Shown piece by piece: positions 11,801-24,869 of a DNA stretch of 64,000 bases. Within the stretch, counting starts at the first letter, position 1. Each line of letters opens with the position of its first letter. The position numbers were made by a program, and so were the translations under genes. Below the pieces are notes generated by a model. The model saw only the letters and a program-made list of their open reading frames with translations, did no database searches and had not been told where the DNA came from. The DNA comes from Tetrahymena elliotti 4EA. Taxonomy: Eukaryota; Ciliophora; Oligohymenophorea; Hymenostomatida; Tetrahymenidae. The DNA is taken from NCBI GenBank assembly GCA_000231825.2, contig AFXF02001488.1:124001-188000 (forward strand), in the 5' to 3' direction.

Positions 11801-12528
11801 ATGAATGAACACAATAAATCTAGCTTTTAATTTAATCTTGGTGGTAAAGTGTTGAGTTTATTTTTGTAAGCTTATCTTTCTTATACCGCGAAACTATGTC
11901 TCTTTTTTTCTTTTATTTAAGGGGTTTGTAAAAACAAATAGGCTTTTTTTAATCTTTACTAAACTTTCTTTGTAAATTAATATGAAAGACTTGCCTCAAA
12001 ATAAGCAAATTAGGGCAATTTATAAGAAATCTTGAATGAATATTTTAGGATGGTCTTATTGTTTGGGTAAAAGTGAATGAAATTAGATATTGCCTTACCT
12101 TATATTTATCAATTTATTATTGCTTGTAGTAAAGCATTTGTTAAAGCTCTTTGGTGTGTTGGTAGAGTTTCTAATTCTACTGAGTCAATTCTAGCTAAGT
12201 TCTGTCTTAATTTTTAATTTAGTCATTCTTAATCTTAATTTCAAGCTAAAGACTCTGCAGTTACTTTTTTAATTCCTCTGCATCTTCACTTTGACTCTAC
12301 TACTAATTCTTTAATATAAAATATTTTAGTGATAAAACCTAAATTTATGTTTGAATTCCCCCTATCTATCGTTTTTACAAATTAATCTACCACGCTCTTT
12401 TATAAATAAATTAATAACTTTACCAGTGAGAATTTTGCATCAAAATCCTTTACCTATTGTTTAATGGTAGGAGGGCTCATGGGATTTAAGCCTGTCCCGC
12501 TAATACTAACGAAATTAGTTTAACTCAT
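8839..12528 (-). CDS. SET-domain lysine methyltransferase (RLSMT/SETD3-type) with coiled-coil, Q/N-rich N-terminus
   Basis: The start is MSQTNFVSISGTG (12528). Exons 12379-12528 and 12099-12308 encode a coiled coil (EDAEELKKQLQSLQLEIK). The exon 10629-11354 is coiled coil plus a long Q/N/S-rich linker. The split SET domain follows: RGVHARQKIK (exon 10355-10504) joins KGECILFIPVENM (after intron 10039-10354). Then come FVPLADMFNHRRP, where D is restored across intron 9533-9584, and RRGDQIYYSCGRKCNSRFLLNYGFV. Downstream is a Rubisco-LSMT-like substrate-binding helical region ending with QYPTTLD, and a short tail to TGA 8839-8841. The last mapped intron is 9289-9338. SETD3/SETD6/RLSMT relatives transfer methyl groups from S-adenosylmethionine to lysine or histidine of mostly non-histone targets. 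The target here is unknown. The ATG at 10130 belongs to an intron and is not the start. Confidence 0.85.
11439..11460. repeat. TTCATTCG-type tandem repeat
   Basis: Imperfect tandem copies of a four-base ATTC/GTTC unit within the long SET-gene intron. Confidence 0.6.
11541..11569. repeat. (TTGC)n tandem repeat with one interruption
   Basis: Seven or so TTGC units interrupted once by TTGA. On the transcribed minus strand this is a GCAA-rich tract within the intron. It is unusual because most simple repeats in the window are purely A/T. Confidence 0.7.
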
Positions 12529-14282
12529 TTTTGCGTTGATTGGAGGTTTTGGTCAACTAAGATTTCTATTTATGTAAAATTTGTTTATAAAAATTTAGCA
12601 AAGATTTTAAAGTAATTTGATTGATTGATTAATATTTTTTAATGTTTTCTTTTCAATTATTTATAAATATGCGATTAATTAATTGATAATTATAAGTAAT
12701 TACGACAGCCAAGAAGAAGATTAATCACTCTAAATTTATTTTGATGCTTTTTCTTTCTTTGGTTCTTTCTGCTTATTATTTCCCTTTTTGTTTGTTTTTT
12801 TGTTTGTTTATTTATTCGCTTATTAGATAGTCTTACTTCTTTTATTTATTTCTGATTGATTATTTCTATTGAAATTTTAATTTATTTTAATAATTAATTA
12901 TTACCTCTCATTTGTGATCTCTTCTCACATAATTATAAAGATAGATGTTTATAAAATAACAATAAATTAACTTTTTTTTTAATTAGCTAGTACTCCTAAA
13001 TCATAAAGCATACTTATTCATCGTAAATTTCTTCCTCTTATAATTAATATTTAGTAGAAGAATGATGGCTAATTCATTTATCATTATACTCATAATCAAG
13101 TATATACAAATAATAGTGTCAAACCTTATCTCATAATTTATTCAAACATCTCTTTTTTTATTGTTCATATTAAAAGTTCTTTATAACTTGAATAAGCAAG
13201 CATTTTAACTATTTTCCCAATAAAACCTTATATTAAATAATCTATTAGCAAAGCCAGTCTTCTATTATTTATTTTTGTTTCAGTACAAAAAATCTATCTG
13301 ATAAATCCTCAATTTACAATTAGTAAAAAAGCTAAAAAAATGGACTGGATTTATTTTGCCAGATTTCTTTAAAATATCAGAAACAATTTAGGTAAATTAA
13401 ATAATAATTAAAAAAATAATTCTTTCTCTGAAATAAAATTTTTAAATTTCACTAAAATAAATGTATTTATTGAGTCATAATATTAATTATTTGTAATCTC
13501 ATTAGAATTTGATGTAATTGACTTGTATATCTTTTTATATTTAAATAAACATATAGCAAATTTTTTATTTAATTTTCAAGAAGATAAATTTGTTTGAATA
13601 CTAAATTTTTAAACATAAAATTGATTGGTAAATTTAAACGATGTAAATATATTTTGATTAAAAAATATATCTTATGTAAATTAATAATTTTGTCTGAAAA
13701 ATTTTCTATTTCTTTTATTTTTACTAAAATTAGGTATTTTTAGATTTTACATTAATTTTTAATTACTTTTTCAAAAATAGAAAGATCTATCTATCAATCT
13801 CAGAAATATTGGAAATTTATTTAACAAATGAAATTAATCAAACATAAAATTATTTTAGAGATAATAAAACTAAACATTTTAAATATCTTTATCACTTAAA
13901 AAAGTTAGTTGCATCTTTAAGTCATTTTTTTATTAAGGTGGTTTTGAAAAGAAAATAATAATTCCAGCAAAAAGTTATTTAATAGAAAAAGGATAATTTT
14001 AGAAATATTCTTTATCTCAAGCTTAAAAAGTAATTAAATACAGTAAGTCTTTAATTATTTCATATTTAATTTTTCTCTTCTAAATTAAAACTTACATTTT
14101 AGGGTCATTTCATTTTTTATTTTTTTCATTAATATTAAGAATGTTTGTTTAATCTTTTATTTTAAACACAAAAAGATATCTGTTTAAATATTGAACTCTA
14201 TTGATATCCAAAAATAGTAATACATCTAAATTAATTAGGAAAAGTGTAAAACAAAAGTTATAAACTAGTATTTTTAAAGGAA
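12529..14282. other. Divergent intergenic region, SET gene (-) / pseudokinase gene (+)
   Basis: About 1.75 kb that must contain promoters for both divergent genes. It includes a (TTTG)n tract at roughly 12785-12820. I found no coding frame extending either gene and no structured RNA. Confidence 0.5.
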
Positions 14283-17200
14283 ATGAAAATAACCATATAA
14301 TTAGATGATTAATAGAATTATAATAATGATGGTAGTACTTAAGATGTTTAAAATGATTTTGAATTTAAAAAAAAATTAACTTCAGTAAAGTTTACAATTA
14401 GAAAATTAAGGAAAAAAAGATTTTTAAATGTTAAAAGATAATCTGCTTAAAAATTAGGAACAAGTAATGATTCTAGAGATGAATAAACTATTCCTAAAAA
14501 GAGTAAAGAACTAACCCAAGATTTAGCCACAAAAATAATTTAAAAATTCGAGTTTAAAAAGGGAAAAAAATTAAAAAAAGTTAAAATTAAAAGTTAAAAA
14601 AAGTAAATCAAGCCTACATCTGGAGACAAGCTTGACGAATGTTTTAAGCTTTTGAAAAATAAAAATTATAGGAATTTAAAATTCCATTATGAGTCAAATA
14701 AAAGCTATTTATTTTTGGCAGAAAATGACAGATTTTAGAATAAAGTTGCTATTAAAATAATTTAAGGTAATTCAGATAATAATTCAAACACGACAGCATT
14801 CATCTTTGAGAAGCTGATTTAGAATGAATAATTTATAAATTAAATTGAGAATCCTTAGTTTATTGCTAAAATTCATGAGTAGCTAATTTGTGGAGAGTAT
14901 ATCATTTAAGTTATGGATTATTTTCCTTACAGTTTAAGTTCAATTTTGAAATCGAAAGAAAATAAGTTATCAGATAATAAAATTTATTTGATAATTTCTT
15001 AACTAATTCATTCAATGGTAGAATTTCATGTCCATGGTATTTAGCATTTAAATATTAAACCTTCTAATTTATTTATCACTTCTACATCTCAAGTAAAGTT
15101 AGCAGATTACAAAATATCGTAACTGAATTAGATGTTAACTTAAATTAATTCATCTTAGAGAGATCAAACCTACTTTTCTTTAGAGTAAATATAAGCTTTA
15201 CAACAATAAAAAGAAGAATAGTAGTAAATAATAGATGAAAAATCAGATATTTTTAGTTTAGGTTTGGTCTTTTTAAATTTAATTGGAGTAAAAATTACAA
15301 ATGAGAAAGCTCAACAAATAAGAAATGGAGATTTTTCAAGTATTATTGTTTAAAAAAAATTCTAATAAATATATTAATTTATCAAATATTATATGCTCGA
15401 TTAGAAGCCAATATTAAGGAAAAGAGCTATTTAGCTGAATATTCTCTATTTTAAATTAATATTTAAATTTGTTGATTTAACAGTTGAGGTACAAAGAATT
15501 ATTGATTTCATTAATCATTTTAAAGACTAAATTGAAAAAAAATATTTAGTTTATCTTTATTGTTTAGCAGGATAAATGGGTGTTAGCTCAAAAGAGGCAT
15601 TTTTATAGGCTATCTAGATTTCTAAATAAATAAAAGATGATATTAAAATTGATGATTTATTGTTATTTAAATCTTACTTTATTGAGGCATAAGTAAATTA
15701 AAGTGATATTTCCAATCAATAAATACTCTAAAGTTTAAGTTTATTTGATGATTGTTCCTTTAATTATGATGATGTTGATAGTGCATAAGCTTTAACTTGT
15801 ATTGCCATGATCTATGAAAGATTAGGAAATAATTAAAAAGCATTAGATTATGATATAAAATCACATTAAATGAGGTAAAAAATTTTTAATAAAGACCACC
15901 CAGATCTTGCTGTATCTTTATCCAGCTTATCTGTTTCATGTAATAAATTACAAGATTATTAAAATTCTCTTCTTTACAATCTAAAAGCTTTAGAAATGAG
16001 GTAACGCTTATATCAGTGCCAACATATTGAAATAGCTTAATCTATGAAAAATTTAGCTTTACTGTATTTCAATTAAGGTGATTACTAAAATTCTTTAAAA
16101 TATGATATAGATTGCTTAAAAATGAGACAATAATTAATAAAGAAAAATCATGTAGACATACTTCAATCTCTAAGAAGTATTGCGTCTATATATGAAAAGC
16201 TATAGGATTATTAAAATTCTGTAGAATTTTATGTATAGGCTCTTTAGATGGCTCAAGATCTTTACAAAAGCTAAGATATTCCCTTAGTAATTGATTTGTT
16301 GAGTACCATTATAAGGATTTATGGAATATTAAGAGATTATGATAACATAATTTAATACTAATTGATGGAAATTGATATCAAGAAAAGAATGAACATGGAA
16401 AATAACATACAAATAATATAAGCTTTTAGTAGTTTAGCATTTTCTTATTAGTAGAAATAGTAGTACCAAAAGGCAATAGAATTTTATTTAAAGTCTTTTG
16501 AAATTTAAAAATAATCTTACCCAGAAAATTATTCTGAATTAGCTTAATCTTAAGTGTATTTATCATTCCTCTATGATTAAATAGGAGATAGTAAGACAGC
16601 ACTAGATTATAATATTTAAGCTCTTTAAATGAAATAAAAAATGTAGAGTGTTGATAAAATGGAAATTATTTAATAATTAAATATTGTTATATAAAGCTGC
16701 AGTAAAATTAAAGATTTTGAAAAGGTAGTTGAGTATGGAGGTTTAGCACTTAATATCTTTAAAGAATTTAATTAAGAAGAATCTTAAGATGCAATTTAGA
16801 TATTAAATTTTATGGCATTTTCTTATGAAAAACTAAATAATTCTTAAACAGCTTTAGATATAAGCATTAAGGTCTTTGAGATTGAGCAGAAAATTGGTTT
16901 AAAAGATGTAAATGGTAATATTGAATCTTTAATGAAAATTAGTTAATTGTATTAAAAATTAAATGATGAAACAAATGCAATAAAATATAGTCTTTAAGCT
17001 TTGGAATTAAAAAGAAAAAGTTCTAGTAATCAAATAAACGATGAGTAAGGGCTTGGGGTATATTTATAATTATCTTATTCGTATTAAAATTGTAAAGAAT
17101 ATCAAAAAGCAAAAGAATATTAGTTATTAGCTCTTGAAATTAAATAAAAAATATATAAAGAGAATCATATTGAAATTGCCAATTCTTACTAAAACTTAGC

Positions 17201-19295
17201 ATATATTTATGATCTATTAGATGAAGATGAAAAGGCAGTACAGTTTGGATTAAAATCGTTGGAAATTAAATAAAAGTTTTTCCCTGAGAAAAGAGAAGAG
17301 ATATTTTCTGATATGTAGTCTCTAGCCTAATATTATGACAAGTTAGCAGATTTTGAAAAAGAATATTAATTTAGTCTTTAAGCACATAATTTGAGATAGT
17401 AAATAGATTAAGGAAAAGATACCTCTCTGCATGCTGTTAGCTTATTGAATTTAGGTATTTCATATGGAAAGTTAGGATAGGATCAAGAGGCCCTTAAATA
17501 CAAATAATTGTCTTTTGAGATGAGAAAAAGATTGAAGGAAACTGATACTCCTGAGCTTGCAGCTGTTCTCAGGAGTTTAGGTGTAACATAAGAAAGATTA
17601 GGATACATATAGAAGTCTTTTGATTTATTTAATGAATCTCTTTAAATTAGATAAAAATGTTTTAACGGTGATCATTTTGATACTGCCTAGTCTTTAATTA
17701 GTCTATCTATCACATATGGAAGGCTTGAACAACCTTAAAAAGGTATTGAAATAGGCATATAAGCATTAGAAATGAGATAAAGAATATTTAAAAGGGATCA
17801 CTTGGAAATTGCTTAATCATTGAACAGTTTAGCTTCACTTTATCAATAGGCATCTCAATTTGAAAACTCTTTAGAATATAGCCTAAAAGCTTATGAAATG
17901 CTCTCTAGAATATATAAAAGGGACACTATCGATTTAGCATAATCTTTATTTCACTTAGGTGCTAGCTATGATCATTTGGGATAAAAAGAAAAATCATTAG
18001 AGTACAAGATAAAATCTCTGGAAATGAAAGAAAGAATTTACAAAAGTTTTAATACTGAAATACTAATAAATGTTTAGAGCTTGGTTATTTAGTATGAAAA
18101 TTATTAAGAATTTGATAAAGCTATTGAGTATAGCTTAAAAGCTTTGGAAATAAAAACAAAACTTTCTTCTGTCGATCATCCTGATATTTCTGTGACGTTA
18201 ATTAATATAGCAAAACTGTATGGTTTAAGTAACAATTTTGAAAAAGAGCTTGAGTTTGAATTAAAAGCTTTAGAAATGAGAGAACGCTTCTATAAAAATG
18301 ATCACTAATGTATTGCATAATCTCTTGAAAATATGGCTTTATTTTATCAAAAAGTAGAGGATTATCAAAATGCTGTTTCTTATGGTCTTAAAGCATTAGA
18401 TATGAAATATAAATTATATCATGAAATCAAATATGATTTTTTACCAACATTTTACCTTTTAGCTTTTTCTTATGAGAATTTATCTGCAATAGATGAAGCT
18501 ATAGAATATAACTCAAAGATTATAGAGTCATTTCAAATTCTTTAAATTATAGATGATCTTGAATAAGCTAAAATATACAATAAGTTGGCTTTGCTTTATG
18601 ATAGATAATAGAATATAGAAGCTGCTCTTTAATGTGACTAGCAAGCACTAAATTTTTATCAAAAAATTTATCAACAAGAGCATCCAGAAGTAGCAAATGC
18701 ATTAACTACATTAGCTATTTCATACAGTAAATTAGGAAATTTTTAATAATCTATAATATGCAATTAATAAGCATTAAGTATAAGATAAATTTATTACACT
18801 TCAGAGCATCTAGATACAGCTATGTCTTTTACAATGCTAGGAGCTCTTTATCAAAAAATAGGAGATAATTAAAAATCTTTAGAAAACTACTCTCAAGCAT
18901 TAGAAATTAGATAAAAATTACTACCTTCCAATGATCCATTAATTTCTAGTTCTTTAAATAGTGTTGCATTAGCTTATAATAAGCTAGGAGATTTTAAATA
19001 AGCTATTTATTATTGGGAAAAGTAGTTAGAGATTCAAGAGGGAGATTCAAATGAAAAATCTTAAACTCTAACTAAAATTTATGGATGTTTTAATAAACTT
19101 AGTGATATATAATAAGCTCTTTATTATGCAGAGCAAGCTTTCTAAATGAAACAAAGAATATTTTCAATAAACAGTTAAGAAATACAATTTTCTATCAAAT
19201 TATTGATATCCTGTTATGAGCAAATAGGTGAAACTTAAAAATCTTAAGAACTTTAGCAATTAATTGGCACTACAACCAATGCCAAAATAAACTGA
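14283..19295 (+). CDS. Giant protein: degenerate protein kinase domain plus about 28 TPR-like repeats
   Basis: A single intronless frame of 1,670 residues from ATG 14283 to TGA 19293. The N-terminal ~100 residues are lysine-rich and disordered. A kinase-like domain follows: VAIKIIQ (lysine kept), VMDYFPYSLSSILKS, then HLNIKPSNLFI where HRDxKxxN is expected, ADYKIS where DFG is expected, and SDIFSLGLVFLNLIG, the usual helix F. The catalytic Asp is Asn, DFG is DYK, and no glycine-rich loop is visible, so phosphotransfer is unlikely. From about 15770 onward there are 42-44-residue repeats of kinesin-light-chain-like TPR type, each with forms of YxKLxDxxxAxxYxLxALEMRQR and an HxxIAQSL linker. They probably form a long superhelical scaffold. 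Family role and partners are unknown. Such kinase/TPR proteins are expanded in ciliates. The absence of introns in 5 kb contrasts with all its large neighbours. Confidence 0.85.
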
Positions 19296-19782
19296 TTTTA
19301 TTTTAAAAATAATGTTTAAGGAATTATTTAAGTAAAACTGAAAAAATTAAAAAATTTAATTTTAAAATTTATTTTGATGATATATCTATCATTATCAATA
19401 TAGATAATTTAATGCAACATATTAGATATTTTTATTTTAATTCTTTAAAGTTGATCAGAAATATTATTAATAATAAATGGTTGAATCAAAAATATAAAAA
19501 AATAAAATTTTTCTTTATAAAATTATTTGCTCATTTACATATTGTTTAAATTATTTAAAGATACTTTATTTGGTAAATATTAGATTTCTTAATTCAATGT
19601 TTTAAAAACAATAAAATGAAAAAAACCCATTTCAAATCATTTTATTTAATGATTTATTAAAATTTAAAAAAAAAAAATTTTTTTATATTATTATAAAAAG
19701 AAAGAATAATTAAAGATATGTTTTATTAGATAAAATTTTTTTAATAATTATAAAATTATATATTTTGATTATAATAGCTTCT
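19296..19782. other. Convergent intergenic region
   Basis: Very AT-rich 3' flanks of the pseudokinase gene and the isoleucyl-tRNA synthetase gene. Nothing further was seen. Confidence 0.6.
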
Positions 19783-22700
19783 TCATTCTAGAACTTTTAG
19801 TTTGGGATCCAACACTTTGATAGGTATTTAGGGATTTCTTTTAATTTAATTGAGAAGATGACTGCACTGCTTTTTATGGTTTGTAGATAAATAAGTTATG
19901 CAATGAGGACAAATGGTGTTTTCATATATTGCTGTGTATTTATGACATCTTATGCACTTAAAATTGTCAGATAAATATATTTTAATAGTATAGCTAAGTT
20001 TTTCATTACTTAAATAATTAGTTTTGAATTTGAATGTACTGATAGAGTTGTGAGGGTATTCCTAATTTTCTTTTAGAGTATGAACTTTGACATTACCTGC
20101 TCCAATAAAAGCATCTAACTCATCTATACAAGTTTCTTCTAAAATAGCATACTCCTTACTAAATAACTCATCAACAATAATAACTATATCATATCTTTCT
20201 TTTGAACGAATATTTTAATATCTTTCCATCTAGAATGTTAATTATTCCCAAATGCATTCTCTTAATTCCCAAAGTAAATTTTATTTTGGAATTTTACTTT
20301 GCAATGAAAAGACATCTTCTTTACTCTTTTTTTAAAATTTAAATTAAATACTTTTTTATTTTATTTTTATTTTACCATGTCGGGCCAATCATAGTGGAAA
20401 ATAGATTCTTTTTTATTTAACTTAAAGAACACATTGCTAAATATGTCTTCTGCGTTATGAGGGATCATAGGTGAAACTGCAATTAACAAGTTTTCTACAA
20501 TCTATTTTATTTTAAAAATCATCAATTATGAGTATAAATTTTAATTTTATTTTTACCTTAGAGTAAACAAAAAGATATTCTTAAGTTTTAGGATCTAGTG
20601 GATTGGAAATTATAAAATTTTTAGTTGAGTCCAAGAAGAAATCATAAACCCAATTTTTAATGAAGTCCATGGTAAGGTCTACATTAGTCGAATAATCAAG
20701 TTGTTAATAAGCTCTGTGCATGTTTATCATGTAAAGAATTAATTATGTCATCATGTAATCACTTAAAAATGAGAGTTTTCCATTATTGAATACCTTAATT
20801 TATTCCATATTTTAATTGTATCCCTTTAAGGTACCTAACATATTCCACATGCATTTTCTAAAAATATTTATATAGTTATTTGGAATATCAAATTCGTTAG
20901 GTCTCATGAAAATATAGTCAATGTTTTCAGTAATCTAAAGAGCCTATTCATTTTTTTCTTTCTTCTTTTTTTTATCTTTTTCATTAATTTATTCTCTAAC
21001 TTTATCTGAAAGAGCTACCCACATTCTAAGAATATCAACTCCATATCCATACTATCTTTCTCCATTTAACTTAACTGTGCCTTCAATATAATCATCAATA
21101 CTACTCTTAAACTATGAGAGCTTTGATAACTTCTCATCATTAGTAGCAGGGATAACTCTATGAAGCTTCAAATTGTTGAAAAAAGCTTGCTCTTTTAATC
21201 CAACTAAAAAAAATATTTAATCTTAACATTAAACTCAATTTTTAATCTAAATTTACTTGACAATAAGGAGGTTGATAAAAGCCAACTGTCAATTTGATCT
21301 TTTCCTTAAATAGCTAAATCACAAGGATACTTCTAAACGATTTTAAAATCATTAGCTGAGTTAGATTGATTTGATTAATTTTATGTTGAAACAATTTAAT
21401 TTGATTATTCATTAGATTTGCAATCAAAAGATAATTATTATTATTTTTATTTTATTTAATCATTTTGTTAAATCAAAAACTTTTGTCTAATATCCTAGCC
21501 ATTTGGCTTACTTTTAAGCATTACATACCAACTGCATCCACTTTCGAACCATTAATCAAATGTAAATTATCCTTTCTCTAGCTATGCTGCTAAGTGTCTT
21601 TTTTAATAAAAATTAGATAATTAGGATTATTTTGCTATATTTTATATTACTTATATTTTTAAGGTAAGAGCTCTTCAATAGAATACTAATACCATATTTA
21701 GCTTCCAAATTACTCATAAAGTCCAATAACGTGCTTAACAACAGCAGGCTCTAATAAATATTTCTACTGGTTTGTATTTATGTAAAAGAAGATAGGAATA
21801 GGAATACCCCACTCTTAATTTGAAGATATTGTCCAGTTATCAGATTTTTCTAAAATTTACTTTTCTAAGGAACCAAAGGCTCCTTCTCCCTCTGAGCTAT
21901 CTGCTTAACTATCTTTTTAAGGAGGTTATCCACTTATTTTAATTTAAATTTTTTCTCTTAACTATTCTACAAAGTATTCTCTTTCAAAATCAGGCAATCT
22001 AGAGTAAACAGTCATCTAAGTTCTGACAATAAGTTTTTCATTAGTTTTTTTATCAAAATATTATTCAGTTTCGTAGTTTTCATCAATATCCAAAACTAAG
22101 TTATGGTCTAAATATCTATTAAATAAATTATTTTACAATCAAAAAATAAAATAAAAATTATTTTCAGTAAATAAAAATTTCGTCTTAATTCAAATACAGA
22201 AATTTATAAAAAAATTAATTAATTTACTTTTGAAGTATATGCTCATTAGCTTCATCATCTATTATGCTAAGATTTTATAAATCAGTAGGTACTGTTTAAT
22301 CAAATCTGCCAAATTTATTAACATGAGCTTTCTTATCAAGATTATGTTATTCTGAAATTTAGAAATCTTTAGAGTAGTGACCAGGGCATACACAACCAAT
22401 ACCTAAGCCAAATCTTTCGTTTTTAGCATAGGTGTCACAGCTTAAAACTGGAATTTACCTTTCAAAAGCATGATCAAATACCTATAAAATTAAATGATAA
22501 ATAAATGTTTATTTTAAAAAATAGATTTACTGTTAGTTATGAAATTTATTTTCCTGTTTGTGTTGAGACAAGAGTTCCTTTATTTTCTTGCTTGAAAAAA
22601 AGACGATGATATTTGAATCTATTTCTAGAAATGACATAAAGATCACCACCTGATTTATAAATTCCATATTAAACATTTTCATTCACAGAAAGAGCTCTTA

Positions 22701-23847
22701 AAGAATTTAAAGTCCACAATTCAGTTGTGAAGCCAATTACATAAACTTTAGCTTAATGTTCTTCTGCTAAATTTTAAAGGAAAATATTGTTTCCAAAATT
22801 TTTAACTTCAAACTTAATAAAAGTTCCAGGCTTTGGGATAATCTCCATATTAGCTTCATCATCATCTAAAGCAGTTCTATTTTTAACTGACCATAAAGTA
22901 GGCTTCTCATCTAAGAAAATACTTTCTATTTATTTTATTTTTTAATATTAAATGTAAACTTGCAAAAAAATATTTACTTTCTTAAACTAACTCATAAAAT
23001 GCTTTCAGAACACCACTTTCATAAAAAGGATCTATTAAAATTAAAAATATAAAATTTAAAATATTTATTAGAAATATATATTTAAAATTTAATGATAATT
23101 ATTAGATTTGTCTTTAAAAATATTACGATTGGTTGTGTAAGCCTAAGAAAAATCAGTCATTAATCCCCATCTAGACATTTTTATAATAATATTTTTTAAA
23201 CTATCGTATGCAAAATTATTAGAAATCTCTCTTATTTCCTAAGGGTTAAATCTCTTTAATTCTTTAGTTTTAAGTTGCTCAGCAATTATAGCTTAATTTT
23301 ATATTGTTTAACCATGAAGATTAAAACCTATTTAATGAGTTACATTATATCCATTAAGCATAGCAAATCTTGCTGCTATATCTTGCTAAGTTTTGTTGTA
23401 AAAATGACCTAAATGAGGTTCACCATAGGTTAAGAAAGGTAAATCATGAATCACATATTATTTTTCAGGGTTATTTTTATTTGCTCGTTACCATTAATAT
23501 AAATTTTAAGCAATTTTATTATGGTATCTTTCTTCATTAAGAGTTGGTTTGAAACGAGGATTAAATTCAGTTTTGGGGATGTGTAGCATCAATTCATTTT
23601 TATTAACAACTAATTCACTATTCCTAGTTTTTTATGTTTAATTACTGCCTTTATATTCTTGCTAATATGTACCTTCATCATCGCTTTCACTATATGACTA
23701 ATCATCCTTTCCATCCTATTCAACATCTTCAGCAATTAAGCTCTTTCTCTTTTATTACTAAGGAGTTTATTTTCTTGCAAACCTAAGTAGCTAATTCTAA
23801 TGATTTAAGTACTGCTAAATGCCAGTTCTTAGACAAAATCTAATCAT
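19783..23847 (-). CDS. Isoleucyl-tRNA synthetase, bacterial/mitochondrial type
   Basis: Starts MIRFCLRTGIQQYLNHQNQ, an Arg-rich, acid-free leader typical of mitochondrial import. The catalytic core follows: DLPFLTYGEPHLGHFYNK (class I HIGH as HLGH), then IGFNLHGQTIQNQAI at the WDxHG position, YPCDLAIQGKDQIDSWL, EKLSKLSQF at the KMSKS position, and YGYGVDILRMWVALSDK. The anticodon-binding part contains ESIFHYDWPDM. The C-terminus has a zinc finger (CIRCHK...CPHCITYL...KKQC) as in bacterial IleRS, then a short tail to TGA 19783-19785. There are several introns; 23032-23126 is well supported and links YTTN with PFYESGVLKAFYEL. The enzyme charges tRNA-Ile, presumably in mitochondria. IleRS is preferred over ValRS or LeuRS because of the DILRMWVA phrase and the C-terminal zinc finger. 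Confidence 0.85.
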
Positions 23848-24869
23848 AGTTCAAAAATTTGTTGAACAATTTTATAATAAATAGTAAATTTGTAAACTTC
23901 TACTCTGTCTGTAAAATATTTATGAATAATAATATTTATTATAAAATAAGAATACAAACAAATAGAAAAAAACAATCAGCTTGCTTTAGAAATTTTAATT
24001 AAGATACAAATTTAGTTATGAAAATTTCTTTTAAAAATCAATTATGTTTTTCATGAAAATAATCAATCAATCAAATAAATAAATAAACTAAAAGTAGGAA
24101 TACTCAAATATTTTCAATTCTATTAGAAAATTCTTGATTTTAGAAACATCAAATTAATTAAGATACACAATTATTTCTTTAAAACAAAAATTAACTCTAA
24201 TTCTAAAAAGAATTTTATAAAATAATGTAAGATATTTCAGATTAAACCATTATTAAAACTATTATATTTCTTCTCATCTACATAAAAATATTTCTTTATT
24301 CATTTCACACTTTTTCTAAAGAAATTTAAAAACATTTTCTATGATAAAAGTTTAAAAATCTTTCTTTAAAGTAAAAATATTAATACAATATTTTTTGATA
24401 ATTTATGTAAAAAACACACTTAAAATGGAAATTTTAATTATTCTTCTCTACTATGAAAATAATTCTTTAAACACTCCATGCTTTTCAAGCAATTTTTCTT
24501 TAAATAAATTTAAAAATTTAATATTTTAAATAAAAAGAAGAAAACTATTTTTTTTTTGATAATTTATTTATTTTGATTAAAATTGTTAAAAAATGTTAAA
24601 AGAATCGAATTATTATTAAAATTCGTTTTTTTTTTCAATTTTTAGTTAAAATATTTTTTTTATTATCTAAATTAGTTTTTAAAAAAATATAAATAGTAAG
24701 TATATTAGAAATGGAATTAAGCATAATAATTAATTAATTTAATTAATTTTCAACAACATTTATTAAAAAGTAATTATTCACATATTAAAATTTTCATTTC
24801 TTTTTATTGTTAACTTTAGGAGTTTGCAATTATTTACAATCAATAAAGAAGCTTGGTCTCAAATCTTCA
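23848..24869. other. Intergenic AT-rich sequence upstream of the IleRS gene
   Basis: No coding frame was recognised. It should contain the IleRS promoter and the 3' flank of the CFAP36-like gene. Confidence 0.5.

Larger units (their letters stand above)
11355..12098 (-). other. 744-nt intron of the SET gene
   Basis: Minus-strand donor GTAAGG (12098) follows ...QQQIDKYK, and the acceptor ...AATAAAG (11355) precedes TQNGIYKTNVG; both are phase 0. It is far longer than the other introns in this gene (50-316 nt) and carries two tetranucleotide repeat tracts. No nested ORF or RNA was recognised inside. Confidence 0.7.

Noticed and set aside
12140..12530. tRNA-like D-arm strings (GTGTTGGTAGAG, TTTAATGGTAGGA) on the + strand
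   Set aside because: No acceptor stem, anticodon arm or T-arm could be built, and the region reads as coiled-coil coding exons of the SET gene on the minus strand.
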